64,000 nucleotides of DNA from Bemisia tabaci (GCF_918797505.1 NC_092794.1:73073345-73137344), one strand, 5' to 3'. Counted from the stretch's first letter, positions 1 to 11,869 are shown. Notes: generated by a model not told the origin, from the sequence alone. Numbers and translations are program-made.

Positions 1-176
1 GTCAAAATCGATTGTTTTTGAACGTCTGCATGTGACTGAAATTTTCAGGTTACTCGGCTTAGGAAGCCGCGGAGAGCCTTGGGACCATGCGTAATCGATT
101 CATCGCCTTCAACTACATAGAATCCGACTGTAATCTTGAATTTTTTTTCTACAACCACAATTGAGGAATATCGACA

Positions 177-266
177 GGGGTCCTTCTGTCCATCTACAAG
201 AGGTACAAAATTTTTCGGACTCGCTGACGCGACCGGCTCGATGCGTAAACAAGCGTGGATTACTAA

Positions 267-331
<65 letters not shown>

Positions 332-716
332 GTAGAGAAAAACACCTACATCGCAGCATGATAGGCGTCAGTTTCATTTCATCGGAACTTTATTTTAATT
401 GTTTTGAATAACCCGTCGTATCAAGTGGGACGGTGGGACCCAACCCGTGAAAATGAAAAAAAGGAAATCAACGAAAACGTTTAGCCTCTCTCATTATCTA
501 AGCTTTTCGCTAAGCTCACTGTATAAACAAAATCCGTGATTTACATGTAGCAAAGTTAATCGAAAGAGTATCACATATACCTAGTTTGTGGTATTATAGG
601 TTGACTGGTGAGACTGCAGCCGACATCAGGGATAGAAAGGCACCGATTCAATGAGAGCATCGAGCCGGTCGCGTCAGAAAGTCCGAAAAATTTTGTATCT
701 GTATCAATGGACGGAA
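177..716. repeat. Foldback element with about 70-bp arms
   Basis: The stretch near 178-247 recurs in reverse complement at about 650-718 (shared core CATCGAGCCGGTCGCGTCAG), with roughly 70-bp arms. The interior contains a 60-bp A run. No coding sequence is seen. It is probably a non-autonomous DNA element or foldback; no target duplication was found. Confidence 0.5.
270..329. repeat. Poly-A run of 60 bases
   Basis: An uninterrupted homopolymer of 60 A. Similar long A or T runs occur at 15475-15514, about 18411-18439, 29567-29597, 45330-45359, 48676-48720 and 54221-54245. Some sit inside MITEs, so they are expanded A tracts rather than retroposon tails. Exact lengths depend on sequencing quality. 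Confidence 0.9.
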
Positions 717-948
717 GGAGAGGAGAGAAGAACCGATGAATCGTTTAAATTGTTAAAATGCGCGAAATTCTGGAGTAACCCCTTTCGGAGATGGACGCGG
801 TATACGCACAAGTCACGCTTGTTGTATCCCGCATGTATGAAGGAAGAAGTAAATGCTCCCGCTCTCCTCACAAGCAGCAAGAAGAAATCAGTTTCGTGTG
901 GCTCGTGTATGAAAAGGTCCAAGCGAGTCGTGCTTGTTGCGGAACTCA

Positions 949-1457
949 TAATGGAGATGTTGCATGTGTGAGGAATTTGCGATTTGACAATTGATTCCTA
1001 AGTAAAAGTTCGCGAGAAACACGATGGTGCCACTGATTTTCCCTGAAATCAACTCCCAAGCTCGAAAAAAGTTCTCAAGTTGAGGCCAAAATGGAGGAGA
1101 TATCCCACGCTATCCTGAGAGTCCACGTCTACATCAAGACAAACTCTCCACGCAAAGATAGGGAGCAAATACATTGACAAGGCTGCCACTTTATTTGGGG
1201 ACTCCAAAATTGAAAACACAGCAACCCTGCTAAAGTATTTGCTCCCTATCTTTGCATGGAGAGTTTGTCTTGATATAGAGGTGGACTCTCAGGATAGCGT
1301 AGGATATCCCCTCCATTTTGGCTTCATTTTGAGAGTTTTTTTTTGAGCTTGGGAGTTGATTTTAGAGAAAATCAGTGGCACCATCGTGTTTCTCACGAAC
1401 TCTTACATGTGAATCAACAGCCAAATCGCATTCCTCACTTATGCAACATCTCCATTG
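949..1457. mobile_element. Long palindromic MITE (foldback family)
   Basis: A near-complete palindrome of about 510 bp. The left arm (cores AATGGAGATGTTGCAT and AAAGATAGGGAGCAAATAC) returns inverted on the right arm through 1457. Arms are about 240 bp with a short centre near 1190-1230. A single diverged arm of the same family lies at 12680-12940. No protein is encoded. Confidence 0.8.
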
Positions 1458-1459
1458 TA

Positions 1460-1681
1460 GGGCTTGGAGGACAAGGCGCAAAAGTGCAGTTTTTACTATT
1501 TCGAGAAACTACATGAATCCATATGGCGGAAAGAAAGTATAAACCTACTTTTGGATGTTTAAAAATTGGAATTTGGAAGCGAATTTTTCACAGAATTTGC
1601 ATTAAGACTGGTTATACTTGAAATTATTACTATCTCAATTTTTTCAAAAACTGCACTTATGCGCCTTGTCCTTCAAGCCCC
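1460..1681. mobile_element. MITE family M9 (GGGGCTTGGAGGACAAGGCG ends)
   Basis: Terminal inverted repeats begin GGGCTTGGAGGACAAGGCGC and include AAGTGCAGTTTTT. The right end is the inverse. Two more copies lie at 17794-18025 and 36031-36285. This copy directly abuts the preceding foldback. Confidence 0.7.
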
Positions 1682-1752
1682 TCAATTATCTTTCCTATTT
1701 GCTCAGTGATACTTGGACTATATTTTGCAATTTGGAACTATATAAGTAAATT

Positions 1753-2112
1753 CCTAAGTAAGTAGCAGAGGTTGCAACAACTTGCAATAAAATCGTTTGA
1801 TTCTTGCAACTAGATTGATGTGCAGATTACCTACTCTCTCCCTCGAAGGAGCTATCATTGTTGGAACTAGTAGCAATTAAGTTGAAACATGTTTCAACTT
1901 CAAAGTATTGCTGGTTGCCTATCTTTATAAATTTTAAACAACTTTGGTTCAGCAATTTTGCAATCTCAGCAGGTTGCAACTTTGTCTTCCGATGATCGCT
2001 GAAAATCGCCACTTATCAACCAAAAGTTGACCGAAAGTTGCAACTTTGTTGCAACAAATACCAACATTGTTTCAACTTGTTGCAACTTTTACATTGAAAA
2101 ATGCTACTTAGG
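1753..2112. mobile_element. Motif-array element A (GTTGCAAC type)
   Basis: The ends are CCTAAGTA(AGTA)GCAG on the left and, read inward, CCTAAGTAGCATTTTTCAA on the right. The interior is crowded with the palindromic word GTTGCAAC and variants such as GTTGAAAC. Elements B (16439-16779) and C (23388-23751) share these asymmetric ends, but their interiors carry a different word (ATCGCGAT). No coding potential. Superfamily not recognised. Confidence 0.65.
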
Positions 2113-3993
2113 TTCTAGCCCGGTTTAAAAACAACGTATTAGTTTCCCCATGCACATAAGTGTTTTTCCAGAAATCCAGAATTTACACTTCCAAATTGCA
2201 AAATGCAGTCCAATTAGCTCAAGCAACACCGTTAGGAAGAGGGAGAGAGCTAAGATAAGCGAGATAATTTATCCCTCAAAATCAAAATTGGATTTTATCT
2301 TGAACCGAAAACATTTCAGCTGTGCTATCATAATTGAAAAATGCATAAAACTCGTGGCGACATCACGCGTCATAAATACTTTTTTAACCAGATTTCCTGT
2401 TGATCTATTATAGAGTTCAATGAGTTTGAAACATGTTGTGAGAAAGTCATTGCATCTTCCTTCGAGTTATTTAGTCGAAGAACCATCATAAATCATGGCA
2501 ATGGGCGATGCAGCGCGGCCAAGCCGAGACTCACCGTATCCAGCAGCCGCCATTGGGTCGGACCGCATAGCGATCCAGGGGTGGACCCCGTAGTAAAATT
2601 ATGGCCTCTGTTCTATTTGAATTTTTATGCTTTTCCATTTCAGAGTGAACAATTTTTCTCTCTGACTCGCTTTTTTAAGCTAATTGCAGATTTCGTGGGA
2701 AAAGCGCAATTTCAAGTAAAATTCGACTTTCCCAGCTACAAAAAATGGAGAATTTGCAGGTGTCTGAAATTTGATGAATTCCGTGTTTAAGTCGACGTTA
2801 CCAAGTGAGCTGAATACAAGGGTAAGTACCATTGGCTCATAAATTGAATAATTATTGGAGGAGATATGACAAAATGATCTAATCTGCTAAAATACATGCG
2901 TTTAAATGGGAAATGCCGCCACTAGGCGGTGCATTTTCTCACTTTTAAATCTATTTTCATACGATTTCCAATAGCAGAAAAAAATTATAAAAAATACTGC
3001 ATAGTCAGCTCTTCAGCCACTTTCAGATTAATCCATAAAAAATTTGCGAGCAAATTCTCCATTACCGCGGTATCTCATTAACCGGAAGTCACAAATTAAC
3101 CATTATATAGTGGTACTCATAGGAAATTTTGTGTTCTTTATTAAAAGTCACATGACATTTTTCCGTAGGATCGATTGCTTTTGACGTACAAGTGAAAAAC
3201 CGTTCGACATGTTATTTTACATAATCTGGCAGCCCTGCGATCAAGGATTAAAAGTGCTCTCCCCGTCAACGATTACGCCTGATTATCTGGACATAAAACT
3301 GCAGGTTACCGTCCGCCTCCGTTTCTTAAGCTCCTGTTCATCAGTCACTGCTCCTATTTTCTCGCCGAAACCCGCCGATTAGTGCCACGCGACGCGCTTT
3401 TTGTGCCGCCGAGTGCCACGTGATGCGACGTGACAGCTCACCATCCGACATGACGAAATCTCAAGAGGGGAGGAGGAAGGGGAAGTCCACTCACTCAGGG
3501 GCTCAGTGAGTAGTTGCCGTCTTTTATTGATGGTCAAAGTAGAAAGCACCTATCTTCACTGGCCAAGTTACAGATTTTGTCGTCCTCCCTCGCGAGGGAA
3601 CGTCACTGAAATCTACGTTTAATCTCAGGCATACCGACTCAATGTTTTCCTTCCTCAACATGCTTGGCGACCGACGATTCCTCAACCTCTCCTTTTCTTA
3701 TATTACGAAGATACTCCAAAAATCAGGGTTGTAATTCTTCATGGAAAATAAAATTTTGAAATTTCACGTGAAATATTTCATGAAATTTCAGGAACTTATG
3801 AAAAATGTTGAAAAATACCAGTTCGTTTTCATGTTTCGCAAAATGAAAAAATTGTGCCTGTCGTTTATTTTTGTGTATTTGAGTGCGGGTTGCATACTCT
3901 AGCCCCTGAAAAATAAGACATTTTTCACAGTCCGTGAAATTTCATGAAATATTTCACGGAAATTTCCAATCTTTCATATTTTCTATTTCACGC
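2113..3993. other. Non-coding stretch with a CpG-richer segment
   Basis: I see no gene here. The part at about 3290-3500 is richer in CpG than its surroundings and free of the repeats listed here, so it could be a promoter or untranslated exon of an off-window or unrecognised gene. At about 3730-3990 there is an AT-rich palindromic tract built on TGAAATTTCA. Confidence 0.3.
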
Positions 3994-4407
3994 TAGCGAC
4001 CCTACAAAGCATCTTATTTGTATCTGGTGACAACTCTGTCCGGAGTACACTTTATCACAATCTACGCAAGCTATTTCATAAATGCCAGACCTCTCGTTAT
4101 TCACAGACTTATCTTTCAGTTTGTTATGGAACACAGCTTTCACGTTGCAATGATTAGCGGAAACCATTTTTAAGTCATGCTTCTTACAGACTTTTTGAAA
4201 CTTTTTATGCAATTTTGGGTGAAATGTTAAAGGAGCCCAATCCTCCTTTATTCTTTTTCCGGTTGTAAGGTTGTGACTTCTCTGATTTTGTTCCAATATT
4301 CCATTTTTTTCGTAAGTTCTTCGATTTTTCTTTTTTCGTTTGGCTATTTCGAAGATTTCGTCCTTCTCTTTTTTCCTGTCGGTCTCAGACATCGGAACTC
4401 TCAACAT
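3994..4407 (-). pseudogene. Penelope-like element remnant (GIY-YIG region)
   Basis: An open frame on the minus strand gives a Lys-rich stretch followed by GIYEIACVDCDKVYSGQS. That matches the start of the GIY-YIG nuclease domain at the C-terminus of Penelope-like retroelements, with the CxxC pair characteristic of that group. The reverse transcriptase is absent and the nuclease stops about 10 residues after the GQS motif, so this is a dead fragment. An M5 MITE begins 31 bp away at 4438. Assignment rests on the motif only. Confidence 0.6.
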
Positions 4408-4437
4408 TCTATTAATAAAACTATTAGAAGTAGCATA

Positions 4438-4692
4438 TCGTTGGTGAAACTACCAAACCACGTATCTCGTTTGCGGTGTTTAAAAATCTACGATTGCATT
4501 TTATTTTTTTGAAGTAGACCAAATCAATATCATTCCTTGAAATTTTCACTGAATTTTCTCCGCACAAAGAAGAAAAATCACAGAAATTTTCAAGACTGGA
4601 TGTTGAGTAGTTTTTCATTTAAAAAATAAAGTATGACAGGAAGTCTACGATGTCGCAAACCGAGATACGTGGTTTGGTAGTTTCACCGTCGA
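4438..4692. mobile_element. MITE family M5, TA-flanked
   Basis: Ends are TCG(AC/TT)GGTGAAACTACC in inverted orientation, flanked by TA on both sides (4436-4437 and 4693-4694). Both arms carry the family words GATACGTGGTTTGGTAG and GACTTCCTGTCATACTT or their inverses. The TA duplication suggests a Tc1/mariner-type origin. Confidence 0.8.
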
Positions 4693-4855
4693 TATACAAG
4701 TGTCTGGTGCACAGCACGCTATTTCGCAGCATGCATAGGTATTTTCTTGCGAGGACTTGTATAAAAGTTAGTAGGAAACTCTCTTAATCGGTATTAAGTA
4801 TTAATTTTTATAGGAGGATTATAATTAAGCAAGTGGTTAGAAATGGAAATAAAAT

Positions 4856-5320
4856 AATATGAACTATGCAAAACAATTCTTCCGATAACGGAACTTGGCT
4901 GTTTTGAAAACGCCTTCAAATGCGGCGTGATACCTCACGCATTCCGGAGAGTTCAAATAGTTGTATCATTGCGCCTTAGAAATGCGACGGAAGATTGCAA
5001 TTGAAATAGCCTCCATGCACGCTGGGCTTGTCGGTTTCCTCTGAAATTTTTGCAGTGGTGAATGCATAGCTGAAGTGCGCTTCAGCTAGAATTGTATTTA
5101 CAAATGGGTGGTTTTTCTACGGGATTAAAAATGAACGAGTGGTACGGAATATAACAAAAGAATATGAACTGTGCAAAACGATTCTTCCGATAACGGAACT
5201 TGGCTGTTTTGAAAACGCCTTCAAATGCGGCGTGATACCTCACGCATTCCGGAGAGTTCAAATAGTTGTATCAGTGCGCCGTATCAATGTGACGGAAGAT
5301 TTAAATGGAAATAGCCTTCA
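4856..5320 (+). repeat. Tandem repeat, unit about 304 bp (1.5 copies)
   Basis: The phrase beginning GAACTATGCAAAAC at 4861 recurs at 5165, 304 bp later; the second unit is cut short at about 5320. The same unit is present 2.5 times at 25329-26100 with 306-bp spacing. The two arrays stop at nearly the same internal position (after AAATAGCCTTCATG), so this truncation looks like a real element boundary. No coding function. Confidence 0.8.
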
Positions 5321-5345
5321 TGCAGACTCGCCACATCCCATCTCG

Positions 5346-5995
5346 GGCCCTGGTACCAGTTTTTAGGTCCGGGCCCTAAGCACGGAGGGGGGGGAGGGTC
5401 CGAGGGGCATCCCCCGAGAAATTTTAGAATTGATACGACTAATCGGACGCATTTTGAAGCTTCCATAAAGAATTTTTCCATCAATTTCTGCGGAATAATT
5501 ATGTTTTTTTTTTTTTTTTTTTTTTTTTCTACTTTCAGCACAAAATACTTGCGAATTGTTGCATTCAAAACATCTGGAAAATTTTTATTTATTTATGATA
5601 CTATTTTCAGTTCTATGAAGGCCAGGCCTCCCTGGACTCCCCCTTCGTTCGTCTATGGCAAGGGAGTTGAGCCAAGAGCCATTGAAGTCGAGGATGCCCA
5701 GACTGGAGACTCTTAGCATCTGACGACGGAAGAAAATGAAACGCAGTTACTAAAACTATCCCCCTGTACTGAAAATCTTGAAAATAGATAGACATTTTCC
5801 AGGAAGTATACTTCTTTGAAAATTTAAGAAGAATTCTACAGTGGCCCAGCGAGTTTCTGAAAATCTATTCACCTTTTGCGAAATTTTTAGGGTAAATTTT
5901 TCACTTTTTCTTACGAAACAAGGGTTGCACGTGAATTCGTAGTGGTTTTTAACGGGTAACACGGGCCCCCTCCGGGGCCCGGGCCCCGGTACCAG
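5346..5995. repeat. Degenerate DNA-transposon-like fragment with GC-rich ends
   Basis: GC-rich palindromic blocks built on GGGCCCTGGTACC occur at 5349-5361 and 5967-5990. Part of the interior (CGGACGCATTTTGA followed by TTTTCCATCAA) is shared with 33670-33720. It also contains a 26-base T run. Possibly one old transposon; no transposase reading frame is recognised. Confidence 0.35.
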
Positions 5996-6033
5996 GAACC
6001 CAGCATCCCCCCTTTGTGGCGGGCCTGCCTGAC

Positions 6034-6165
6034 GTTTAAACCTATGGAAACGGGTTCTCGTGACGAACGGCTCCTTAGTCCTTAATAATCGAATCTCACC
6101 ATAGCTTCAAATTGGGAAACATCGATAAATCGATCATTCAAGCTTCGCCACAGACTGCACATTGA
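6034..6165. mobile_element. hAT-1 MITE remnant
   Basis: Matches the interior of the 165-bp hAT-1 family (TTTAAACCTATGGAAA, then ACCATAGCTTCAAAT and ATCGATAAATCGATCATTCA). Termini are decayed and no target duplication remains. Confidence 0.6.
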
Positions 6166-6230
6166 GATGAGTCTGGAAAAGCATTAAATTGTATAGACGA
6201 CTTACTTTCTATAACTTTGCCTTAAGCACT

Positions 6231-6371
6231 ATATTCTGCAATCATAGGAACTACAATTTCTAGCCTATTCGTTCAAAACACTCATGTCCATAGGGTAACT
6301 ATTGGTACATATGTCGTTTCCAAACTTAGCCGGATATTCTAGTTCCGAATTGCAAAATGCGGACCATATGG
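6231..6371. mobile_element. MITE family M8 remnant
   Basis: Contains AGGAACTACAATTTCT and the inverse-type right end AGCCGGATATTCTAGTTCC with AATTGCAAAATGCGG. Related stretches are at 15950-16065, 22955-23090, 55585-55690 and 62075-62185, each with GAGCCAGAAATTTTAGTTCC-like sequence. Confidence 0.5.
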
Positions 6372-6562
6372 ACGCGGCACGCGGCGCGACGGATGCTATT
6401 CAAGGCCGGTTGCGTAGCCAGGAAAAACCAGGTCAGATCAGGAGCAGACTCCCCATGTACATACCTCTGAAAAAAATCGTGGATATTTTACTGCTTGGTT
6501 TTTGAAAAAGAGAATGTTTCATAGGTGGAAAAATTGCGAAAATTATACACTTTTTTGAGGAT

Positions 6563-6803
6563 GTCAATGACCCACGTAGGTACCATGTATCTCCGTTTGA
6601 GGCGTTGCGTTGCAGACTTCCTATTATACTTCATTTTTTCTTTGGAAAGATAAAGCCAACGCAATTTCTTGAGAACCTACTTGAGTTTTCGTTTCTGTTG
6701 GCAGTGTATTTTAAAATTCAAGCTATGAAGTTGACTTGTGGGAGCGGAAATTTTGAGACACCACAATGGAGACATGTAATTTCGCTTTTTGACCATCGAT
6801 TTG
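6563..6803. mobile_element. Diverged MITE M5 copy
   Basis: Carries the M5 landmarks GCAGACTTCCTATTATACTT and GAGCGGAAATTTTGAGACACC in the expected order and spacing, but the ends are diverged. Confidence 0.5.
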
Positions 6804-7289
6804 TTTGCTTTGTCAACGTTCTTTCTTCCTCTGTAAAAACAAAAAAAGTCTGAGGATAGATCTGAGTAGCAAAGTCGGACTGGCGTGGATGTAAAGGCGT
6901 AGACCCTTGGCTGGTTAAAGGGGCGTAGTGTGATATTTTCTGGTAGAGCATTCCCTCCGTGGAGAGGGGCTCAGAAAATTTTGTCAAATCAGCACAAGTT
7001 CGTACGGAGTAAAACTTTCAAAATTGAACGTATTGAAGTAGCAGACAGACTTCTGAAATCAAAGAAAACAAAAAGAATTAAAGCCAATAGACGCATCCAA
7101 GCACCATTATTTCCAAAAGAATCGAGCTAGTGATGCATGCGGTTTACATGAGCTTAAGACGTGGGTCTGCAAATCCATCCTAAAAATGAATCAGACAAGA
7201 ACCCGAAAAAAGAAGAAAGAACAAGTATAAACACAGCCGAAGGTAGGAGAAATGTGTTCAGGCCCTTTTTTTTAACTTTTCTCCCGAAT

Positions 7290-7880
7290 CTAAGCGACAT
7301 CTCATTGACAGCATGCAGCAAAGCATTGAGAGCTCACGCTTCACGTCATCGCGCCTTCAATTTTTCAGATGCAGCACGGACGTCCACCAAGTACGAATAG
7401 TCGTATCTCTGCGCCGTCGTAAACGCGCATCCTTTCCCTCCTTCTATTTCCATTTTGTGTGTGTTTACGTTTGTCTTATTCGTAATGGTATTACTACGTG
7501 AGTAACACAGCCGACGGTAGGAAACACGTATTCGGACCTCTTATTTAACTTTTCTCCCGAATCTGAGCGAAACCTCGTTGACAGCATATAGCAGAGCTTT
7601 GAGAGCTCACGCTTCGCGTCATCGCGCCTTCAATTTTTCGGATGCAGTACGGACGTCCATCAAGCACGAATAGTTATATCTCTGCGCCGCCGTGAACGCG
7701 CATCCTTTCCCTCGCTTTATTTCTAGATTGTGTTTGTTTCCGTTTGTCTTATTCGTAATGGTGCTTCAAACTAGTAGCATGGAGCAGAGCATTGCGAGTT
7801 CACGACTAGCGCCATTGCGTCTTATATTTTTCGTATGCAATGTGGACATCCATCTTGCGCGAATAGTTGTATCGCGTTTG
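7290..7880 (+). repeat. Three tandem copies of an M11-type block
   Basis: The block CGCCTTCAATTTTTC(A/G)GATGCAG followed by CGGACGTCCA and GAATAGT(C/T)(G/A)TATCTCTGCGCCG occurs near 7350-7415 and 7625-7690, with a diverged third near 7815-7875. The first two are spaced about 275 bp apart. The same block forms the arms of the M11 elements at 14253-14598 and 51111-51474. Confidence 0.6.
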
Positions 7881-8199
7881 CACTTCAGATGTCTCTTATT
7901 TTTAAATTTAGAGATAAATTAAGGTTAAGTTTACCGGAGATATGCTATGGTATGTCCAAATCAATAGTCATTTGGGAAAGGAAGAAATATGTTTAAGAAA
8001 GTAATGCAGAAATTCCAAAAATTAATTTATACAGAATTAATGCTGAGACTTTAAGAGCAAGGGATAATTTATGCGGCGTAAGAAGTTCATTCTGAGCAGC
8101 CTACACTAAGACAATTACTTAAATCCTAATTCATTAGTTCTAATAACATTATGTACGTTATTTTGGTAAGTGATAAGTTTAAACCAACCAAGACATTAA

Positions 8200-8335
8200 C
8201 CTTTAATGATCGCAAACTCTCTCTTTACTTTATGGGGCACAATTTCATCAGTTGATGTTCCTCAGGGATTTAGACTGTTGTTGCCAATACGATCTAGCGA
8301 TCAGTCATGATACATTGTTGTAACTATACAAGGTG
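8200..8335. repeat. Old dispersed repeat R, fragment
   Basis: Shares ATGGGGCACAATTTCATCAGTTGATG-like sequence and GCGATCAGTCATGATACA with fragments at 13966-14160, 15350-15560 and 50600-51020. It ends in ACAAGGTGTCCC, which is found inverted at 13974 and 15167. An inverted partner of its right part lies at 8570-8625. From here to 9220 I see no gene. Confidence 0.45.
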
Positions 8336-9220
8336 TCCCAGCGACAATCTATGGCATGATTTTTTCTCCGTTTTTAAAGGTTGGATGATGTTTTGGACGG
8401 GAGCGTTGATAGGAAATGGAGCTTAAAAAATAAAGTCTCATGGCTTCGAAACCCTTTAGCCCTCTTTGGAGTCTGTTCCCTATATAGTCCCCTGGTCATA
8501 CTGATATAAGTCGCCCTAAAATAAGCGAGCAAAAAACCTAGCGCAAGTAAATAATTTGCAACGCTTTATCACGACTAATCGCTAGATCCTAGCGTCAACA
8601 ACAGACATAATCCCTGAGTAACGTCGATTGAGGATATTGTAACATGCAAAAAAAGTTGACTGAAGTGGTTCTTTAAACGGGCAACTTCAAAATGTTAGCA
8701 CTTATAATAGTAAAAAATGTAAACATAGCAATGTTCCGTATTGCCAAAACGAGCTTTGAACTCAAGATAAAACTTTCATTGGAAGATTATCTCATGACAT
8801 AAGGTATTATTTGAAACAGATCTGAACGAAATCCCAGTGTTTTCAAAAATAGGCACAGAATGACACTTTTATTGGCAGGTCTTTTTACGGAACTTTTCAT
8901 TTTTGTTGAGAGCAAGAAAAGTTTTATTTTCGCTCATTTAATTAGGTTATCACTCCTTGAAATTTTCACATGTCCTAGATGTAATTAAGAGTGAAATTTA
9001 ACAAAAATATCAAATAAAAAGATTGAAATTTTCAGCAAAACTGTATTTTATAGGAGGAACTTTGGCGACATTGAAACATTTATGGTGCAGTTTCACATTT
9101 TAAACCGATTAAAACTTGAACAATTGCGAGTTTGGTTTTCGGGATAGAAAAAATTATGGGACAACACATCGTTGTAAAACTGCTGAGACTGGAGGCAAAT
9201 GACTCAGCCCAACTTCAAGG

Positions 9221-9345
9221 CAGTGGCGATTTTGCAAGTTGACAACACAGTTTTCCTCCGTTTATAAATCCATTAAAAATATTGAATTTAGATAAGGCAA
9301 GTTGTCGATTGAAGGCTCGATTGTGTTAAATAAATTTTAATGAAG
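9221..9345. mobile_element. hAT-B MITE, left part
   Basis: Begins CAGTGGCGATTTTGCAAGTTG, as do the family members at 18262-18469 and 32734-32885 (cores TGCAAGT(T/C)GGCAAC and TTCAATGGATTT). The right end is degraded. Confidence 0.5.
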
Positions 9346-9348
9346 AAA

Positions 9349-9426
9349 TGGACGTATTTATGCTAAAAGGAACTATGAGCATAGGTTTTGCGTACAACAT
9401 AGTTCCTTTTAGCATAAATACGTCCA
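9349..9426. repeat. 78-bp hairpin (M4 ends back to back)
   Basis: Arms of about 29 bp (TGGACGTATTTATGCTAAAA outward) are perfectly inverted around a loop of about 20 bp. The arms match the ends of the M4 MITEs at 16880-17483, 48496-48621 and 48977-49199. It may be an internally deleted M4 copy reduced to its termini. Confidence 0.75.
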
Positions 9427-10019
9427 AATAATAGTGATGCCAACTTTCAAGAATCGCCATTGCGTTATGGTATGGCGTTATGGTAAGGCAAGTTCCTACA
9501 GAACAAGGGCGTTACGAGGGTGGGACAAGGGAAATAAAAACATATGGGACGACTACGTTTGATGCATAAAAATACCTCCTTTTATTTTTGATGGGAAAAG
9601 AGGCATATGATTTTTTAATACTTAATGTCTGGTTTTCCCCGAGCAATGAGGAATGAGATACAGAATTCTTCCGTCGCAGAGAGAGATTCGTGTTTTTCTC
9701 GTTTCACTTGATCAACAGATCTGCTTCTCATTTTACGATGTGGGTATCGTTACCTGACTTGAGGCGAGGAATACAGGATGATCCCGGCTCAGGTTTGAAG
9801 ATTCATGGAATCGATTCTCGGGGTGAAAATAAGACTTTTGTGGATAGTAAGTAATACCGATGGCCAAAGTGCCAAACCATGTAACTCCGTTTGCGAAGTC
9901 ACGGGCTACCTGTTATAAAATATTTATTTTTTTTGGAAAACTAGTCAACGCAATTTCTTGAAAAAAAAAGGGAAGAAAGGAAGAAAAAAAGGAAAAAATG
10001 AAAAAAGGAAGTAGTATAG

Positions 10020-10275
10020 TAGTAGTAATATAATTTTATTTTAAAGCGGTGCTTTAGCATCTAAGGCAGAAAGGAAGGAAGAAAGGAAGGAAGAAAGGAA
10101 GAAAGGAAGAAAGGAAGAAAGGAAGAAAGGAAGAAAGGAAGAAAGGAAGAAAGGAAGAAAGGAAGAAAGGAAGAAAGGAAGAAAGGGAGAAAGGAAGAAA
10201 GGAAGAAAGGAAGGAAGTAGTAGTGGTAGTAATTATATAAGTTTATTTTAAAGCGGTGCTTTAGCATCTAAGGCC
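10020..10275 (-). mobile_element. Two LINE 3' tails around a GAAAGGAA microsatellite
   Basis: Read on the minus strand, the sequence CCTTAGATGCTAAAGCACCGC then AAAATAAA and a TACTACTAC tail occurs twice, at about 10020-10065 and 10218-10275. Between them lies about 145 bp of GAAAGGAA-type microsatellite. The same 3' end is present in plus orientation at about 25020-25085. This is the usual look of truncated non-LTR retrotransposon tails; the clade is not determined. GA-rich sequence continues on both sides (9960-10010, 10300-10400). Confidence 0.6.
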
Positions 10276-10573
10276 ATTTATACCTCTGTGTGTTTACATG
10301 GAAAAAGGAAGAAGGAAGAAAGAAAGAAAGGAAGAAAGGAAGAAAAGAAGAAAGGGAAAAAGGAAGATAGAAGGAACGGAGCAAGGAAGAAAGAAGGACG
10401 CTTATTTGTATTTGGTAATTATCAAAGACGAAATTGACTCAAACTGCATCTACGATGCTTTAAAATCTCTACAATTTTCGAGGGGGAGCTCTACAGGCCC
10501 CCCCTTAAGCCCCCCTTCCCGTTTGGAGTGCCTGGATCCGCCTGGGATGCGGAGATACGTGGCTTCGCACTTG

Positions 10574-10745
10574 AGTCACCGATGTATCGACGGCGTAACT
10601 GCAAAAATGCGTACCTCGGACTCTCGGTTGCGATTTTTTTCGTTCTATTTTATTTTTTAAAGGGAGACCGCACCATCATTATTGCCTGAAGTTTAAACAT
10701 AATATTCCCTAATAGGAGAGGAAAAGTCACTGAAATTTTAATAAA
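10574..10745. mobile_element. Partial MITE M5
   Basis: Starts TATCGACGGCGTAACTGC and carries the M5 left arm (AATGCGTACCTCGG, then TTTTATTTTTT). The right arm is missing or very diverged. Confidence 0.45.
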
Positions 10746-10935
10746 AAAAAAACGGGCTCACCATCGATATATTCCGGCGCAGAATTTTTCTCCAAAATTT
10801 TAGCGCTGAAGGATCGACTCTAATTACAGACCTTAATGTTGAAATACCCTGGATTAAGGAATTTCCGTCAAAAAGTATCTCAACGGACGCATGCAAAGGC
10901 TCCTCCTGCAATCGAGTTTTTGTTCTCCTCATTTG

Positions 10936-11068
10936 CCCGACGTCATTTCATTAATCTGCCATTTAATTCTATGGAGAAGGATCGACAAACAAGGTGTTCG
11001 CAACGAACAATCGATAATCGATTCTTTACCATAGCTTCAAATGAGGAAATATCGATAATCGACCACGC
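10936..11068. mobile_element. hAT-1 MITE, degraded ends
   Basis: Matches the family from ATCTGCCATTTAA through GGTGTTCGCAACGAAC and ACCATAGCTTCAAAT to ATCGATAATCGACCACGC. Terminal CAGTG is lost. It lies 32 bp from an M1 copy. Confidence 0.65.
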
Positions 11069-11099
11069 TGAAAAAAAGGGTGTGACTATCCCAACTGTA

Positions 11100-11351
11100 C
11101 TGCCGTGCTAAGGAAAAACGCCGTATGAGCCTTCAGACGTTGCCAAGTTTCCTTCGATAATAACTGAATTTATTAGAAAAATTGTGAATATTTTTTCCAA
11201 AATTTTCAGACAATTTTGCATGCAATTTAATCGAAGACATCTGAAAGTTTCAAGGAAAACTATGCAAAACTTTATTCACAAATACATGTCTTTTTCGAGG
11301 GAATTTGGCAACCTTCGAATGTTCATACGGCGTTTTTCCTTAGCACGGCAG
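11100..11351. mobile_element. MITE M1 copy a, intact, TA-flanked
   Basis: Perfect ends CTGCCGTGCTAAGG and inverse, long terminal inverted repeats of about 55 bp, and TA on both sides (11098-11099, 11352-11353). M1 has eleven copies in the window (a-k): 11100, 11609, 12391, 27943, 28487, 33221, 33982, 50654, 51511, 52050 and 55308. The TA duplication points to a Tc1/mariner-type transposase acting in trans; none is encoded here. Confidence 0.9.
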
Positions 11352-11608
11352 TATACTCCTGTCTGATTTTGGGACCAGGTATACGAGTTGTTGCACTAGC
11401 TAGAAGTATGATAGATCCAACCTCGCTTTTGGCAGTCTCAACCATACCTCTGACTGGTACAACTACTCTTATATTTGGTGCCAAAATCAGCCGGGAGTGT
11501 AGTTGGGATTGTGATACTTTTTATTTCGTGATTCACGCTTCGTCACCGACTTAAATGTTGAATCACCCCGAATTGAGTAAACTCCGTCAAAAACGGGCGC
11601 ACGTTAAA

Positions 11609-11861
11609 CTGCCGTGCTAAGGAAGAACGCCGTATGAGCCCTCAGGCGTTGCCAAATTTCCTTTGATGAAAAACAAATTTTCTGGTTAACTTATGAATAT
11701 TTTCCTTTCGATTTTTCAGATAATTTTGTTCGCGATTGCACCTAAAATTCCTGAAATTTTCCGGAGAAAATATTCATAACTTTCTTCAAAATTAAAGATT
11801 TTATCGGAGGAAATTTGGCCACTCTCGAAAGTTCATACGGCGTTCTTCCTTAGGACGGCGG
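11609..11861. mobile_element. MITE M1 copy b
   Basis: Same termini as copy a, with the right end mutated to CCTTAGGACGGCGG. It sits at the edge of the CpG-rich island that starts just after it. Confidence 0.88.
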
Positions 11862-11869
11862 TAAAGTTC

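Noticed and set aside
7692..7922. Small frames across the M11-type tandem block
   Set aside because: The block is dispersed in non-coding contexts throughout the window and its frames are not conserved.
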